DNA of 64,000 nt from positions 40,041 through 104,040 of the forward strand of contig NVXG01000032.1 of the NCBI GenBank assembly GCA_002733805.1. The letters are read 5' to 3'. The stretch comes from Robiginitomaculum sp. (GTDB lineage: Bacteria > Pseudomonadota > Alphaproteobacteria > Caulobacterales > Maricaulaceae). The notes under the pieces are model-generated. The model was not told the origin of the DNA, ran no database searches, and saw only the letters and a list, made by a program, of their open reading frames with translations. Every line of letters begins with the position of its first letter. Position 1 is the first letter of the stretch. Below, piece after piece: positions 47,848-57,155 of the stretch. The position numbers and the translations under genes were made by a program.

Positions 47848-49117
47848 TTATACACTGACAACTTCGGAGAATTTACAACGTCGCCATGCGGCGGAAGCGC
47901 GCTTTCGGTGGATTGGCCGGCTGGCGGTCTTACTGTCGCTCGGGTTTCTGGTCTTGATGTTTTTCTCCATATCGACCCGTGGAATGGGCGCCTTTGGTCA
48001 AACCCATATCCAGCTAGAAATTCATTTTGATGAAGCTATGTTAGACCCGAACAAGCAGCGCGACCCACAACAATTGGCCCGAGCCAATTACAAGCCGATA
48101 GTAAACCAAGCATTGTTCGAATTGTTCCCAGAGGTTCAAACGCGCCGCGCGCAACGAAGCCTCTACCGACTACTGTCCAGTGGCGCAGTGTTTGATCTAG
48201 CCAACATGGCCGGGCAAAATCCGGACCTAGTCGGCTCAACACAATTGCTCTGGCTTCCGGCATCGGCAGAAGTTGATCTGTTCATGAAGGGCAAGGTTGA
48301 TGTCAGTCTCGAAGAAAAGCTGCGCCGCTTGAAAAACAACGAGATCGCTTGGATCAACCAACTGAAAGTTAAGCGCCAGATACGTAAGAAATTCAATACG
48401 GCTTTTTTCACCAAAGGCGATTCCAGAGAACCAGAACTATCCGGAATTTTAGGCGCGATGATCGGCTCTTTCTTAAGCCTGCTGGTTTGTTTTTCCATCG
48501 CGTTTCCGGTCGGGGTTCTAACCGCCGTATATCTGGAAGAGTTTGCCAAAAAAACCCGCTTTACCGATTTGATCGAGATTAACATCAATAACTTGGCCGC
48601 CGTGCCGTCCATTGTGTTTGGCCTGCTCGGCCTGTCCATTTTCCTGGGCGTATTTCACATGCCAAGGTCCACTCCGTTGGTCGGTGGCTTGGTCTTGGCC
48701 TTGATGACCTTGCCTACCATTATTATTGCGGCTCGCGCCGCGTTGCGCTCGGTGCCCAACACGATCCGAGAAGCCGCTTTGGGCCTTGGCGCGAGCAAAG
48801 TGCAAACCACATTTCACCACGCAGTACCCTTGGCCATGCCCGGCATGTTGACCGGCACCATTTTGGGGATGGCCGGTGCCTTGGGCGAAACGGCCCCCTT
48901 GTTGATGATTGGCATGGTGGCATTTATCGTCGATGTACCACAAGGCATCACCGACGTGGCAACCTCTTTGCCGGTTCAAATATTCTTGTGGGCCGATAGC
49001 CCGGAAAAAGGGTTTGTCGAACGAACCTCAGCAGCCATTATGGTGCTACTGGCCTTTCTGGTTTTAATGAATTTGTTTGCAGTTTTCCTGCGCCGAAAAC
49101 TGGAGAAACAATGGTAA
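47840..49117 (+). CDS. pstA: Phosphate ABC transporter permease with long periplasmic insertion
   Basis: A 425-residue permease. After the first membrane helix it carries a periplasmic insertion of about 160 residues, the DUF3333-type domain common in alphaproteobacterial PstA. The remaining helices include the EAA loop [24 protein letters not shown] 47840 overlaps the pstC stop by 8 bases; its own stop overlaps pstB. Confidence 0.92.
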   Translation: MPDYTLTTSENLQRRHAAEARFRWIGRLAVLLSLGFLVLMFFSISTRGMGAFGQTHIQLEIHFDEAMLDPNKQRDPQQLARANYKPIVNQALFELFPEVQTRRAQRSLYRLLSSGAVFDLANMAGQNPDLVGSTQLLWLPASAEVDLFMKGKVDVSLEEKLRRLKNNEIAWINQLKVKRQIRKKFNTAFFTKGDSREPELSGILGAMIGSFLSLLVCFSIAFPVGVLTAVYLEEFAKKTRFTDLIEININNLAAVPSIVFGLLGLSIFLGVFHMPRSTPLVGGLVLALMTLPTIIIAARAALRSVPNTIREAALGLGASKVQTTFHHAVPLAMPGMLTGTILGMAGALGETAPLLMIGMVAFIVDVPQGITDVATSLPVQIFLWADSPEKGFVERTSAAIMVLLAFLVLMNLFAVFLRRKLEKQW

Positions 49118-49935
49118 TGGGATCCATCATGAAAATCCAAAAAGAAACGGCCGAACCGGCCAACCTTTCACTGGCCAGTTCCGGCATTTTAAGTGCGCAG
49201 AACGTTGATGTGTTTTATGGCGACCAACAAGCCATCAACAATGTATCGTTTGAAATACCCGAAAACCAGATCACCGCCCTCATCGGCCCTTCCGGTTGTG
49301 GCAAAAGCACGATTTTACGCTGTTTCAACCGGATGAATGACACCATCGACATTTGCAAAGTAACTGGCGACATTCGCTTTGCCGGGCAAAATATCTATGA
49401 TCCGAAAGTAGACGTAGTGGCCTTACGCGCCCGCATCGGCATGGTGTTTCAAAAAGCCAATCCATTTCCAAAGTCGATCTTTGAAAACGTGGCCTATGGC
49501 CCGCGCATTCATGGGCTGGCCAGTTCGAAAGACCATCTGGAAGAAATTGTCATCTCTTCGCTCAAAAGAGCTGGGTTGTACAAGGAGGTCGCGGATCGAT
49601 TGCAGGAAAGCGGCACGGGATTGTCAGGCGGTCAACAACAACGATTGTGTATTGCCCGGGCTATTGCGGTCGATCCACAAGTGATTTTGATGGACGAGCC
49701 GTGCTCGTCACTCGACCCAATTGCCACAGCGATCATTGAGGAGTTGATGGAATCGATGAAACAAAATTACACGATTGTGATCGTTACCCATTCCATGCAA
49801 CAGGCCGCCCGCATTTCACAAAAAACCGCCTTTTTCCATTTGGGCGACCTTGTCGAATTTGGCGATACCGAAGCCATCTTCACCAACCCGATACAGACAC
49901 GAACCCAAAATTACATTTCCGGCCGGATAGGATAG
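49111..49935 (+). CDS. pstB: Phosphate ABC transporter ATPase
   Basis: A 274-residue ATPase powering PstCA. Walker [11 protein letters not shown]-loop VFQKANPFP, signature LSGGQQQR and Walker [13 protein letters not shown] are intact; ALDP is replaced by SSLDP as in the family. Several in-frame ATGs (49111, 49117, 49129) are possible starts; all give a complete domain. Confidence 0.95.
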   Translation: MVMGSIMKIQKETAEPANLSLASSGILSAQNVDVFYGDQQAINNVSFEIPENQITALIGPSGCGKSTILRCFNRMNDTIDICKVTGDIRFAGQNIYDPKVDVVALRARIGMVFQKANPFPKSIFENVAYGPRIHGLASSKDHLEEIVISSLKRAGLYKEVADRLQESGTGLSGGQQQRLCIARAIAVDPQVILMDEPCSSLDPIATAIIEELMESMKQNYTIVIVTHSMQQAARISQKTAFFHLGDLVEFGDTEAIFTNPIQTRTQNYISGRIG

Positions 49936-49944
49936 GAACCAACG

Positions 49945-50694
49945 ATGAATACCGATCATATTGTCAGTTCCTTTGACAACGCCCTGAACAAGAATGAAAG
50001 TCTGATCTTGGAGATGGGCGGGCAGGTTGAACAACAACTGGCACTGGCCACCCGGGCCTTGCAAAAAGAAGACGCGAAACTCTCCAAAAAGGTCGTAACC
50101 AACCATAACCGCATCAGCGCGATAGAGGCTGAGATCAATGCCAGCGCCATTCAATTGCTGGCCTTGCGACACCCGGTAGCAGTTGATCTACGCAATGTGG
50201 TGATGTCGTTACGAATTGCTGGGCATTTGGAACGGATCGGGCAATATACCAAAAACATGGCACGGCGCACCCATACCATCACCAAGGCCGATGCCTTTAC
50301 CGGGTCAATCGATACACTGGCCCGGATGAGTGATCTGGTGCAAAGCATGATCCGCTCAGCGCTCGATGCCTATAACAATCGCGATGTCGAAATTGCCGAA
50401 GACGTTCGGGGGGAGGACGAAAGTGTTGATCAAATGCACAACACCCTGTTTCGAGAATTGCTGACCTATATGATGGAAGATCCACGCAATATTTCCGGCT
50501 CCATGCACTTGTTGTTCATTGCTAAAAATATCGAACGAATGGGCGACCACACGGCGGAAATTGCCCAAGAAGTCATCTTTATGGTGACCGGAAACTGGCC
50601 AACCGATAAACGAGCCAAAGGTGACAAGACCAGCCGGATGATTTTTAGTCCTGAAGATCTGGACATTCGCCCAGATACAAAAGACCAAGGCTGA
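49945..50694 (+). CDS. phoU: Phosphate signalling regulator
   Basis: A 249-residue all-helical protein of two PhoU repeats that couples the Pst transporter to PhoR and keeps the regulon off when phosphate is abundant. Seen: EAEINASAIQLLALRHPVAVDLR (cited in part) and the second-repeat match IAKNIERMGDHTAEIAQEV. Placed between pstB and phoB, with 9 bp and 2 bp gaps. Confidence 0.94.
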   Translation: MNTDHIVSSFDNALNKNESLILEMGGQVEQQLALATRALQKEDAKLSKKVVTNHNRISAIEAEINASAIQLLALRHPVAVDLRNVVMSLRIAGHLERIGQYTKNMARRTHTITKADAFTGSIDTLARMSDLVQSMIRSALDAYNNRDVEIAEDVRGEDESVDQMHNTLFRELLTYMMEDPRNISGSMHLLFIAKNIERMGDHTAEIAQEVIFMVTGNWPTDKRAKGDKTSRMIFSPEDLDIRPDTKDQG

Positions 50695-50696
50695 TC

Positions 50697-51380
50697 ATGA
50701 CCCCCTCCATCCTGATTGTTGAGGACGAATTGGCGCAGGCGCAAATCCTGCAATACAATCTGGAAGCGGCCAATTTCACAGTAACGCATGCGATCAATGG
50801 CGAGGATGGTTTGGCAAAGGCACAGGAAATATTACCGGACCTGATTTTACTCGACTGGATGTTGCCCGACATGCCGGGCACTGAAGTCTGCGCCAAAATC
50901 CGAACAATGCCCGACACCAAAGAAATTCCGGTGATCATGCTGACCGCCCGGGGCAGCGAAGATGACAAGGTCAGAGGCTTGAACATCGGGGCGGACGATT
51001 ACGTGGTCAAACCCTATTCAATTCGAACTTTGATTGCCCGTATCAAGGCCAATTTGCGTAAAAGTGGGTTGGGTAAAATTGATCTAACATTTGGCGATAT
51101 TACCATGAACACCCTGACCTACCGGGTGCAAAGAGATGGAGCTTCAATCAAACTAGGGCCCACCGAATTTCGACTGCTCAAAACCTTTCTAGCTTACCCA
51201 AAAAAGGTGTGGAGCCGGGCGCAATTACTCGATCATGTCTGGGGCACCGATGTCTATGTGGATGACCGAACCGTTGATGTGCATATCGGCCGGCTGCGCC
51301 GCGCCATGAATATCGACAATAAACCCGACATCATCCGAACCGTGCGCGGCGCTGGCTACGCACTGGACACCGAGAAATAA
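50697..51380 (+). CDS. phoB: Phosphate regulon response regulator
   Basis: A 227-residue OmpR/PhoB-type regulator. The receiver domain has the phosphoacceptor aspartate in LLDWMLPDMPG and the switch lysine in DDYVVKPYS; the C-terminal winged helix has LGPTEFRLLKTFL, RAQLLDHVWG and DDRTVDVHIGRLR. Partner of PhoR, acting on the Pho boxes described here. phoR is separated from phoB by pstSCAB-phoU, less common than a phoB-phoR pair. Confidence 0.95.
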   Translation: MTPSILIVEDELAQAQILQYNLEAANFTVTHAINGEDGLAKAQEILPDLILLDWMLPDMPGTEVCAKIRTMPDTKEIPVIMLTARGSEDDKVRGLNIGADDYVVKPYSIRTLIARIKANLRKSGLGKIDLTFGDITMNTLTYRVQRDGASIKLGPTEFRLLKTFLAYPKKVWSRAQLLDHVWGTDVYVDDRTVDVHIGRLRRAMNIDNKPDIIRTVRGAGYALDTEK

Positions 51381-51424
51381 CCAGATCGTCAGGCCAAAGT
51401 TCAAACCCAGAGCCACGTCCTCAA

Positions 51425-51640
51425 GAGCTAAGCGTCAGCATCGCGCCCTGCGAGGCCGCTTCGCAGCACCTCAGGATGAGGAGGACAAGAAAGAGTGGCG
51501 AACCTTGAGCAAGAACCCTCAAACTCTTATCTTCCAAAGCGCGTCGGCCGGTCAGGCCGCCCCGTCGGAGGCGCTTCTTCGCGCCGTGAGACAGAAAATG
51601 ACGGAGAGACAGGCGGCCTATCTTATGTTTCTTAGCGTTG
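51425..51640. repeat. Non-coding stretch with an alphaproteobacterial-type palindromic repeat
   Basis: No gene is seen between phoB and the integrase (51381-51807). Around 51448-51481 lie two adjoining dyads, CTGCGA-N7-TCGCAG and CCTCA-GGA-TGAGG, in a context (CTCATCCTGAGGTGC on the minus strand) that I recognise as a frequent intergenic repeat in alphaproteobacteria. Further small GC-rich dyads (GGCGC-N6-GCGCC) follow near 51570. No tRNA is present to serve as the integration target. Confidence 0.5.
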
Positions 51641-51807
51641 CATGATGTCCCACAATCCTTTGAATATATGGGTTCTTTCAGTTTTGTAATTCCACCCTGT
51701 TTGCATATGTCCCATTTTGTTTCACTTGAAAATGGGGATGAAAGTGGGGATGGGAACAAAGCAAATATCAGTTTCGCTAAATACCTTGGTATTAGGAGAA
51801 ACATTTT

Positions 51808-53058
51808 ATGGCTAGAACAATTCACAAATTAACAGCAGCCCAAGTTAAAGCTCTACAGAACCCAGGACGACACAGCGATGGTGGTGGACTTTATATCAAC
51901 GTCACGAAAACGGGAACAAAAAGTTGGCTGTTCATCTGGACAAATCGTGGGCGTAGGCGAGAAATGGGACTTGGACCGTTCCCTGCTGTATCAATGGCGC
52001 ACGCCCGAGATAAAGCTATTGGATACCGCCAAGATGTTGCAAATGGAAACGACCCAATCCAAGAGCAAAAAAAACTAGCGGAGCCGAACTTTTTGGGATG
52101 TTTCAAAGAATTTCTTACCGCCAAAGAGGCCGGCTGGAAGAACTACAAACACAGACAACAATGGCACATGACTCTGATGTGTTACGGTCGACCTTTGCAT
52201 TCAATAAAAGTTTCTCAAATTACAACACCGGATGTCCTTGCCGTGCTTAAACCGATATGGGTCTCAAAGCATGAAACAGCTAATCGATTGCGCGGTCGGA
52301 TAGAAGCGGTCTTGGATTATGCCAAAGCTATGGGCTGGCGGTCTGGAGAAAACCCAGCTGTTTGGCGGGGTAATTTGAAATCACTCTTGCCAATTCCCGC
52401 GCACACTCGTGTGGTTCACCATCATCCTGCTATGGAACTTAAATCCATACCACAATTTATCGTCGACCTTCAAAAGCGTGATGCCCTTACTGCCCGCCTA
52501 TTAGAGTTCATTATTCTAACAGCATGTCGGTCAGGGGAGGCCCGAGCAGCACTATGGTCTGAGTTTGATCTTGAGAACCAAGTTTGGACGGTGCCAGCCT
52601 CACGCATGAAAACCAATAGGGAACACGTGGTGCCATTATCTAGGCGAGTTTTGGAAATTTTGAATATATGCTCAGAATTTAGTGATGGTGACTTAGTATT
52701 CCCGAATCTGAAAAACCTAAAAATATGTTCTGTAAACGCAACACGCAGTCTGCTTCACCGAATGGAATGGAAGAGCGTAACAACCCATGGATTTAGGTCG
52801 ACATTTAGGGATTGGGCTGGGGACGAAACCAATTTTCAACACGAAACTATTGAATCCGCTCTTTCGCATGTGATCAAGAACAAGGCTGAAGCCGCGTATA
52901 GACGCAGTAATGCGCTAGAGAAACGTAGAAAACTCATGCAGGAATGGTCAGATTATTGTTGCTCGAAGGTTTTGGCAACGAACAGGAGTGAGTGCAATTC
53001 ACCTTCTTCAACCACGCAAGAACAAACTGAACTGACCAGAATGGTTATCTTGAAGTAG
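51808..53058 (+). CDS. P4-type tyrosine integrase
   Basis: A 416-residue site-specific recombinase. The N-terminal arm-binding domain has LTAAQVKALQNPGRHSDGGGLY (cited in part) and GRRREMGLGPFPAVSMAHAR. The catalytic domain has the first arginine in TACRSGEAR, HGFRST for the His-x-x-Arg pair, and LSH followed by the tyrosine in EAAYRRS. All catalytic residues are present, so it may be active. AT-richer than the pho genes. It marks the left part of a mobile island. Confidence 0.93.
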   Translation: MARTIHKLTAAQVKALQNPGRHSDGGGLYINVTKTGTKSWLFIWTNRGRRREMGLGPFPAVSMAHARDKAIGYRQDVANGNDPIQEQKKLAEPNFLGCFKEFLTAKEAGWKNYKHRQQWHMTLMCYGRPLHSIKVSQITTPDVLAVLKPIWVSKHETANRLRGRIEAVLDYAKAMGWRSGENPAVWRGNLKSLLPIPAHTRVVHHHPAMELKSIPQFIVDLQKRDALTARLLEFIILTACRSGEARAALWSEFDLENQVWTVPASRMKTNREHVVPLSRRVLEILNICSEFSDGDLVFPNLKNLKICSVNATRSLLHRMEWKSVTTHGFRSTFRDWAGDETNFQHETIESALSHVIKNKAEAAYRRSNALEKRRKLMQEWSDYCCSKVLATNRSECNSPSSTTQEQTELTRMVILK

Positions 53059-53096
53059 ACTCAAGATTGTCTGTTTTCATATGAAGTGGGGTACTC

Positions 53097-53273
53097 AAAT
53101 ACGAACGCATTCGGCGCAAAACCTACAAAACCAGAGATCAAGCAGGATCAGATGTGCTCGATTACATCGAGATATTCTATAATCGAAAACGCAAACATGC
53201 TAACAATGGGCTGCTGTCACCGGTAGATTATGGACAGCAGCAAAAACTGAAACTGCAAGGTGCCTACCCTTAG
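53097..53273 (+). pseudogene. C-terminal fragment of an IS3-family transposase
   Basis: A 58-codon open stretch reads KYERIRRKTYKTRDQAG, continues with YIEIFYNRKRKHANNG and ends GAYP followed by TAG. This is the typical end of IS3-family OrfB (the YN-x-x-R-x-H motif followed by SP-x-x-Y). No start or upstream catalytic part remains, so it is a remnant. It abuts the truncated metallophosphoesterase gene. Confidence 0.8.
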
Positions 53274-53868
53274 CGAATTTCCTGTTAGGTCAAGCAACGC
53301 CAAATCGATGATTAATTGGTTCAAGACATTGCCGGTTTATCTGGAGCTGGATGAATTTCGGGTTATTCATGCCTGTTGGGATGAACCCAGTCTTATGACG
53401 ATCAATCAGCAAATAAATTCTGACCATACATTAAGCGATGAATTGATCATCCAATCTGCTACCAAAAATTCTCCTGAATACCATGCCATTGAAAACCTGC
53501 TTAAAGGCCCAGAAATTCCGTTACCAGACGGGATGGTTTTTTATGACAAGGATAAAAATAAAAGGGATAATGTTCGGATCAAGTGGTGGAACAAAACAGC
53601 AGATAATTATCGAGATATTACCGTTGGACCCGACGAAGACATTGCATCAATCCCCAATCACCCCATTCCACCAGATAGCTTGCGCCCAACCTATCCCACA
53701 GGCGCACCCGTTGTCTTTGTGGGGCATTACTGGCGAGCAGCGAAAGCGCCGTTAAGTCATAACATCGCCTGTGTAGACTTCAGCGCGGGTAAAGGCGGGC
53801 CGTTGATGGCGTATCGTTGGACAGAAGATGACGTTGAGTTGGATTCTAAAAAGTTGATACGGTTCTGA
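53260..53868 (+). pseudogene. 5'-truncated metallophosphoesterase gene
   Basis: About 195 residues match the C-terminal part of a serine/threonine-phosphatase-like metallophosphoesterase: INWFKTLPVYLELDEFRVIHACWDE (cited in part), VVFVGHYWR and NIACVDFSAGKGGPL. The N-terminal metal-binding motifs (GDxHG, GDxxDRG, GNHD) are missing, and the sequence upstream is the IS3 fragment. The gene was evidently cut by the IS. The remaining open frame is unlikely to give an active enzyme. Confidence 0.75.
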
Positions 53869-54025
53869 GCTGGCCGCAATTGATGAGCCTCTCCACGCTT
53901 GTCTAAAACAGCACTGGAAAAATAACAAAACCCATGCTATGAATACATCAACATCAAGAGTGAGCGGTACGCCGTTCCACCAACCGGCCTCTCCAGGCAT
54001 CGGTGGTTACATGATGCGGCCTTGA

Positions 54026-54643
54026 ATGCCTCAGGCAAATTGTATGGAGAGTCTTATGTTGAGTTCATCTGTTTGTGCGCGTGTCGAAATGCGTATAGCG
54101 AACGGTTATGGAATGCCGTCAAAATCTAGTACCCACCTAAAACCCAGAGTTAGTCACGCACTTCGCCAGTATGCTGGTGATGCTATCCCGTTCATTGCGG
54201 AGGTGTTTGTGTTCCCCCACACACAAATGTTGAACGCACCAGCGGAACGTCTTCACCTGTTAGCATTTTCTCTGGCTTCAAACATAACAGATAGGTGTGA
54301 ACTTACATCATGCCTAACAGAGCATTGTTGGGAGCACGCTGTACTAACAGCATTACGCCAGTCAATCAAAGATTATCGGTTTATTTTCAGAAAATTGAGC
54401 GTTCCTGAGTTTCATTTGAACACGTACTGCGCGCTTAAAACCATACTTGACAACACACACGTTATTAAAGCATTTCGCTTGGGAAGTCATGTTTCAGAAA
54501 CTAACATTTTGAAATTAAATACCCTCCCCGACTGTCTACGTTTACCACCACTGATCAAGCATCTTGGAACCGTTGATGAAGCAGCTTTATACAAGATGTT
54601 ATTGGAAACACTGGTCGACAAATATAAGGTGTCAAAAAAATAA
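54026..54643 (+). CDS. N-terminal part of an interrupted PcfJ-like gene, or separate unknown gene
   Basis: An open frame of 205 residues, largely helical, with no motif I can name. After its TAA stop at 54641 the same reading frame continues without interruption into the next entry, so the two are most simply one gene of about 386 codons split by a single nonsense codon. Starts at 54026, 54044 or 54056 are possible; none has a strong ribosome site. AT-rich, within the mobile island. Confidence 0.55.
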   Translation: MPQANCMESLMLSSSVCARVEMRIANGYGMPSKSSTHLKPRVSHALRQYAGDAIPFIAEVFVFPHTQMLNAPAERLHLLAFSLASNITDRCELTSCLTEHCWEHAVLTALRQSIKDYRFIFRKLSVPEFHLNTYCALKTILDNTHVIKAFRLGSHVSETNILKLNTLPDCLRLPPLIKHLGTVDEAALYKMLLETLVDKYKVSKK

Positions 54644-54706
54644 CTCCTTATCACTATTGGCAATACAAAAACTGAAACATCAATATGGAAAATTCTTTGG
54701 CGTGAA

Positions 54707-55183
54707 TTGGGCATTGTCGCTCCATCGCTTCCTGTTCTGGCTTGTAAAATTCCAAATGACTTTCAACAGTTGCGCACTGTAAAAAGTCTGCATGACGCGG
54801 CGAGAAAATACCAAAATTGCTTAGGGGACTACTATCCTACTTTAGTTGGTAAAGAAGCTATTTTAATTCATCTGTCTGAACCAACCGCAATCGTTTCAAT
54901 AGCCCGGCGGTATGATGGAGCGTTCATAATCGAGGACATTAGCGGACCGAATAACCGATACCTATCAGAAGAGTGGACCGCATTTATTAGCGCAAAACTT
55001 CATGCGGTTGGTATTAAATGCAAGAATGAAATAACCGACCCGCTTATTGAAGAAATGCAAACAGTCATTTGTTCAATTCTCAAGAGCAGTTCTGATCATA
55101 TTGGTTTTCGCCAATCTCGAGTGAACGATGCTTTACAATTTTTAAAAAGCAGAGAACCAGACCAGCGACACCTAGCTAGGTAA
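54707..55183 (+). CDS. PcfJ-like C-terminal part, in frame after a stop codon
   Basis: A 158-residue stretch with features of the PcfJ-like domain found on plasmids and integrative elements: KYQNCLGDYYPTLVGKEAILIHLSEP (cited in part) followed by a GPNNR motif, comparable to the CVGxY...NN pattern. The only usable start is a TTG at 54707 without a ribosome site, supporting the view that it belongs to the frame begun at 54026. PcfJ proteins have no established biochemical function. Similarity judged by eye. Confidence 0.5.
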   Translation: MGIVAPSLPVLACKIPNDFQQLRTVKSLHDAARKYQNCLGDYYPTLVGKEAILIHLSEPTAIVSIARRYDGAFIIEDISGPNNRYLSEEWTAFISAKLHAVGIKCKNEITDPLIEEMQTVICSILKSSSDHIGFRQSRVNDALQFLKSREPDQRHLAR

Positions 55184-55222
55184 TTCGAAAACTACCAATC
55201 GATAAACAAAAAGGAAACAACT

Positions 55223-55918
55223 ATGAAAACAGGAAGAAAATTCCCTGAAACACTACGTGACGCTGAAAACATTTTTTACCTGCAATTGCAATCAATCGAC
55301 ATGCTTGAAGGTGATATTTGGTTTGTAAATAACTCAGATGAGACTCTGCTAGAGGTTAGCAATTCCAGCGGTGGATTTGCTGGCGGTACGGATGGGGATG
55401 TTGAAGACATTGTCACCATGAGTACGCCAAAACCAACGGTGTACAAAGATGTTAAACCAAAGGAAGCGGTGCGAATAGATACATACAATGAAATTTTTGA
55501 TGGTGACTTCTATATCGAATTTGGTGCTGAAATAACTTCGCCATCATTTGGTAAAAAACACCTAAAAGGTGAGCTTTTGAAGGGCGGGGATCCGAACGCC
55601 ACCTTGCTGTGGACCGAGTTACCAGAAATGCCAAACCCTGATGACGCGGCAGAACTTTTATCCCCTGAAAAGGCAGCCAATGATTATGTAGATAGAAGTG
55701 GGCAGTATTTGGACAAATCCATCAGTTTAAACCGTGGCGACCTTAGAGCAGATTACGCAGCAAAAAGGTTGGCACCCTCAGGATTGTTACTGGAAAAAAC
55801 CAATCACCGTAATGGGCGGCTTACAGAGTATAAATTTAGTGATGATGGTGGCAAAACTATTTTTCATACATACGATTTCATGCGAGCCTGTCTCTTTATC
55901 GAGGCGTTAAGGTGGTAG
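55223..55918 (+). CDS. Unknown island protein
   Basis: A 231-residue soluble protein with a good ribosome site (AAGGAAA) 7 bases before the ATG. The N-terminal half is beta-rich and acidic, with a glycine/serine stretch NSSGGFAGGTDGDVED; the C-terminal part is mixed charge. No signal peptide, membrane segment or domain I recognise. AT-rich like the rest of the island. It follows the PcfJ-like region by 39 bp on the same strand. Confidence 0.65.
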   Translation: MKTGRKFPETLRDAENIFYLQLQSIDMLEGDIWFVNNSDETLLEVSNSSGGFAGGTDGDVEDIVTMSTPKPTVYKDVKPKEAVRIDTYNEIFDGDFYIEFGAEITSPSFGKKHLKGELLKGGDPNATLLWTELPEMPNPDDAAELLSPEKAANDYVDRSGQYLDKSISLNRGDLRADYAAKRLAPSGLLLEKTNHRNGRLTEYKFSDDGGKTIFHTYDFMRACLFIEALRW

Positions 55919-55966
55919 TGTTCCCCGTCAGCGCTTATGTCCCATAATTGAGGTTGTTATGTAGTG

Positions 55967-56019
55967 AGTGTTTTGGTCTCATCTTCGTGACGAAGGAACG
56001 AAGATGAGACCAAAACACT
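55967..56019. repeat. Perfect 22-bp inverted repeat at the left end of an IS
   Basis: Arms 55967-55988 and 55998-56019 are exact reverse complements over 22 bp, separated by 9 bases. The outer 18 bases (AGTGTTTTGGTCTCATCT) also match, with a few differences, the reverse complement of 56936-56952 at the other side of the transposase gene. The motif is therefore present three times and probably represents the IS terminal repeat, duplicated in inverted form on the left. Confidence 0.8.
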
Positions 56020-56035
56020 GAAACATTTCAATATC

Positions 56036-56923
56036 GTGCCCCGGACATTTTATCGTTGGGATGACCGATATCTCGAAGGCGGGCCGGAGGCATTGGCCGA
56101 CAAGCCATCACGCCCTAACCATGTGTGGAACCGTATCCCGCGACAGGTGTATGACCAGATCATTGAACTGGCGTTGAATCGTTCTGAGCTATCACCCAGA
56201 GAGCTGGCGGTGACCTTTACTGATACCAAGGGCTATTTTGTATCGGAAGCCAGTGTTTACAGGCTGCTCAAAGCACATGACCTAATTACCAGTCCAGCCT
56301 TTGTCGTCATTAAAGCAGCCAATGAATTTAAGGATAAAACCACACGGCCCAACGAGATGTGGCAGACGGATTTCACCTACTTCAAAATCATTGGCTGGGG
56401 CTGGATGTATCTATCCACTATCCTTGATGATTACTCCCGGTACATCATCGCTTGGAAACTGTGCAGCACGATGAAGGCCGAAGATGTCACTGACACGCTA
56501 AAGCTCGCATTGCAGGCCTCAGGCTGTGATCAAGCCAATGTGTTGCATAAACCGCGCCTGCTGTCTGATAATGGCCCCAGCTATGTTGCGGTAGAACTGG
56601 CCGATTGGCTCAAAGACAAAAAGATGAGCCATGTTCGCGGCGCGCCATTTCACCCACAGACGCAAGGTAAGATCGAACGTTGGCATCAGACTTTAAAAAA
56701 CCGGATATTACTGGAAAATTATTATCTGCCCGGCGATCTGGAAGCCCAAGTCGAGGTGTTCGTCGAGCATTACAACCACCAGCGCTATCATGAGAGCTTG
56801 AAAAATGTGACGCCTGCCGATGCCTACTTCGGTAGAGCGCAAATCATCTTAAACAAAAGAGAAAGGATCAAACGAAAAACTATCGAACAGCGTCGCTTGC
56901 ATCATCAAAGGCAAGTGGCATAA
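56036..56923 (+). CDS. IS3-type DDE transposase
   Basis: A 295-residue transposase with an N-terminal helix-turn-helix remnant (FYRWDDRYLEGGPEAL), SPRELAVTFTDTKGYFVSEASVYRLLK (cited in part) and an rve catalytic core. The DDE residues lie in WQTDFTY, LSDNGPSY and GKIERWHQTLK. The start is GTG 56036; the frame extends a little upstream through the palindrome but lacks a normal OrfA region. The catalytic core is intact, so it may be functional in trans. Confidence 0.85.
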   Translation: MPRTFYRWDDRYLEGGPEALADKPSRPNHVWNRIPRQVYDQIIELALNRSELSPRELAVTFTDTKGYFVSEASVYRLLKAHDLITSPAFVVIKAANEFKDKTTRPNEMWQTDFTYFKIIGWGWMYLSTILDDYSRYIIAWKLCSTMKAEDVTDTLKLALQASGCDQANVLHKPRLLSDNGPSYVAVELADWLKDKKMSHVRGAPFHPQTQGKIERWHQTLKNRILLENYYLPGDLEAQVEVFVEHYNHQRYHESLKNVTPADAYFGRAQIILNKRERIKRKTIEQRRLHHQRQVA

Positions 56924-56974
56924 TATCAATCAACCAGATGAGGCCAAACACTCAGATCCATTAAGCTACCTCAT

Positions 56975-57111
56975 ATGACAAATGTTCTGACGACGGACAT
57001 CCCTGACGAGGCATACTTCAGCAGTGATGAAATGAAGAAAGCGGCATGATAATCAAACTGGATACACCTTAACTCAGCCGCAAACCTGTGCGGCAAAACA
57101 GGACCACTTCA
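56975..57111 (+). mobile_element. Right-end remnant of an IS3-family element
   Basis: The last codons of an OrfB-like frame (PDEAYFSSDEMKKAA, stop at 57047-57049) are followed by GGATACACCTTAAC and then the terminal CAGGACCACTTCA (57099-57111). The terminal 13 bases are the exact inverse of the left end of the IS at 63912, and the subterminal ATACACCTTAA is shared too. A small hairpin GCCGC-N8-GCGGC lies between. The rest of the element is missing. Confidence 0.7.
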
Positions 57112-57155
57112 AACCGCTCTGGTGATTTTAAACTAGACCTTTAAATCGGTATAAT

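Larger units (their letters stand above)
55967..56952 (+). mobile_element. IS element with IS3-type transposase
   Basis: About 1 kb bounded by imperfect terminal repeats AGTGTTTTGGTCTCATCT (left) and AGATGAGGCCAAACACT (right). It contains one transposase gene and no OrfA-type upstream frame of normal length, so either the element is naturally single-gene or its left part was lost and replaced by the inverted repeat. I see no clear target duplication. Confidence 0.6.

Noticed and set aside
51381..51440. tRNA gene as integration target next to the integrase
   Set aside because: GTTCAAACCC resembles a T-loop, but no acceptor stem, anticodon arm or D-arm could be fitted around it.
51381..57155. 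CRISPR array or a recognised defence system in the island
   Set aside because: No regularly spaced repeats and no cas, restriction, toxin-antitoxin or other known defence domains were seen; only an unknown protein and a broken PcfJ-like region remain.
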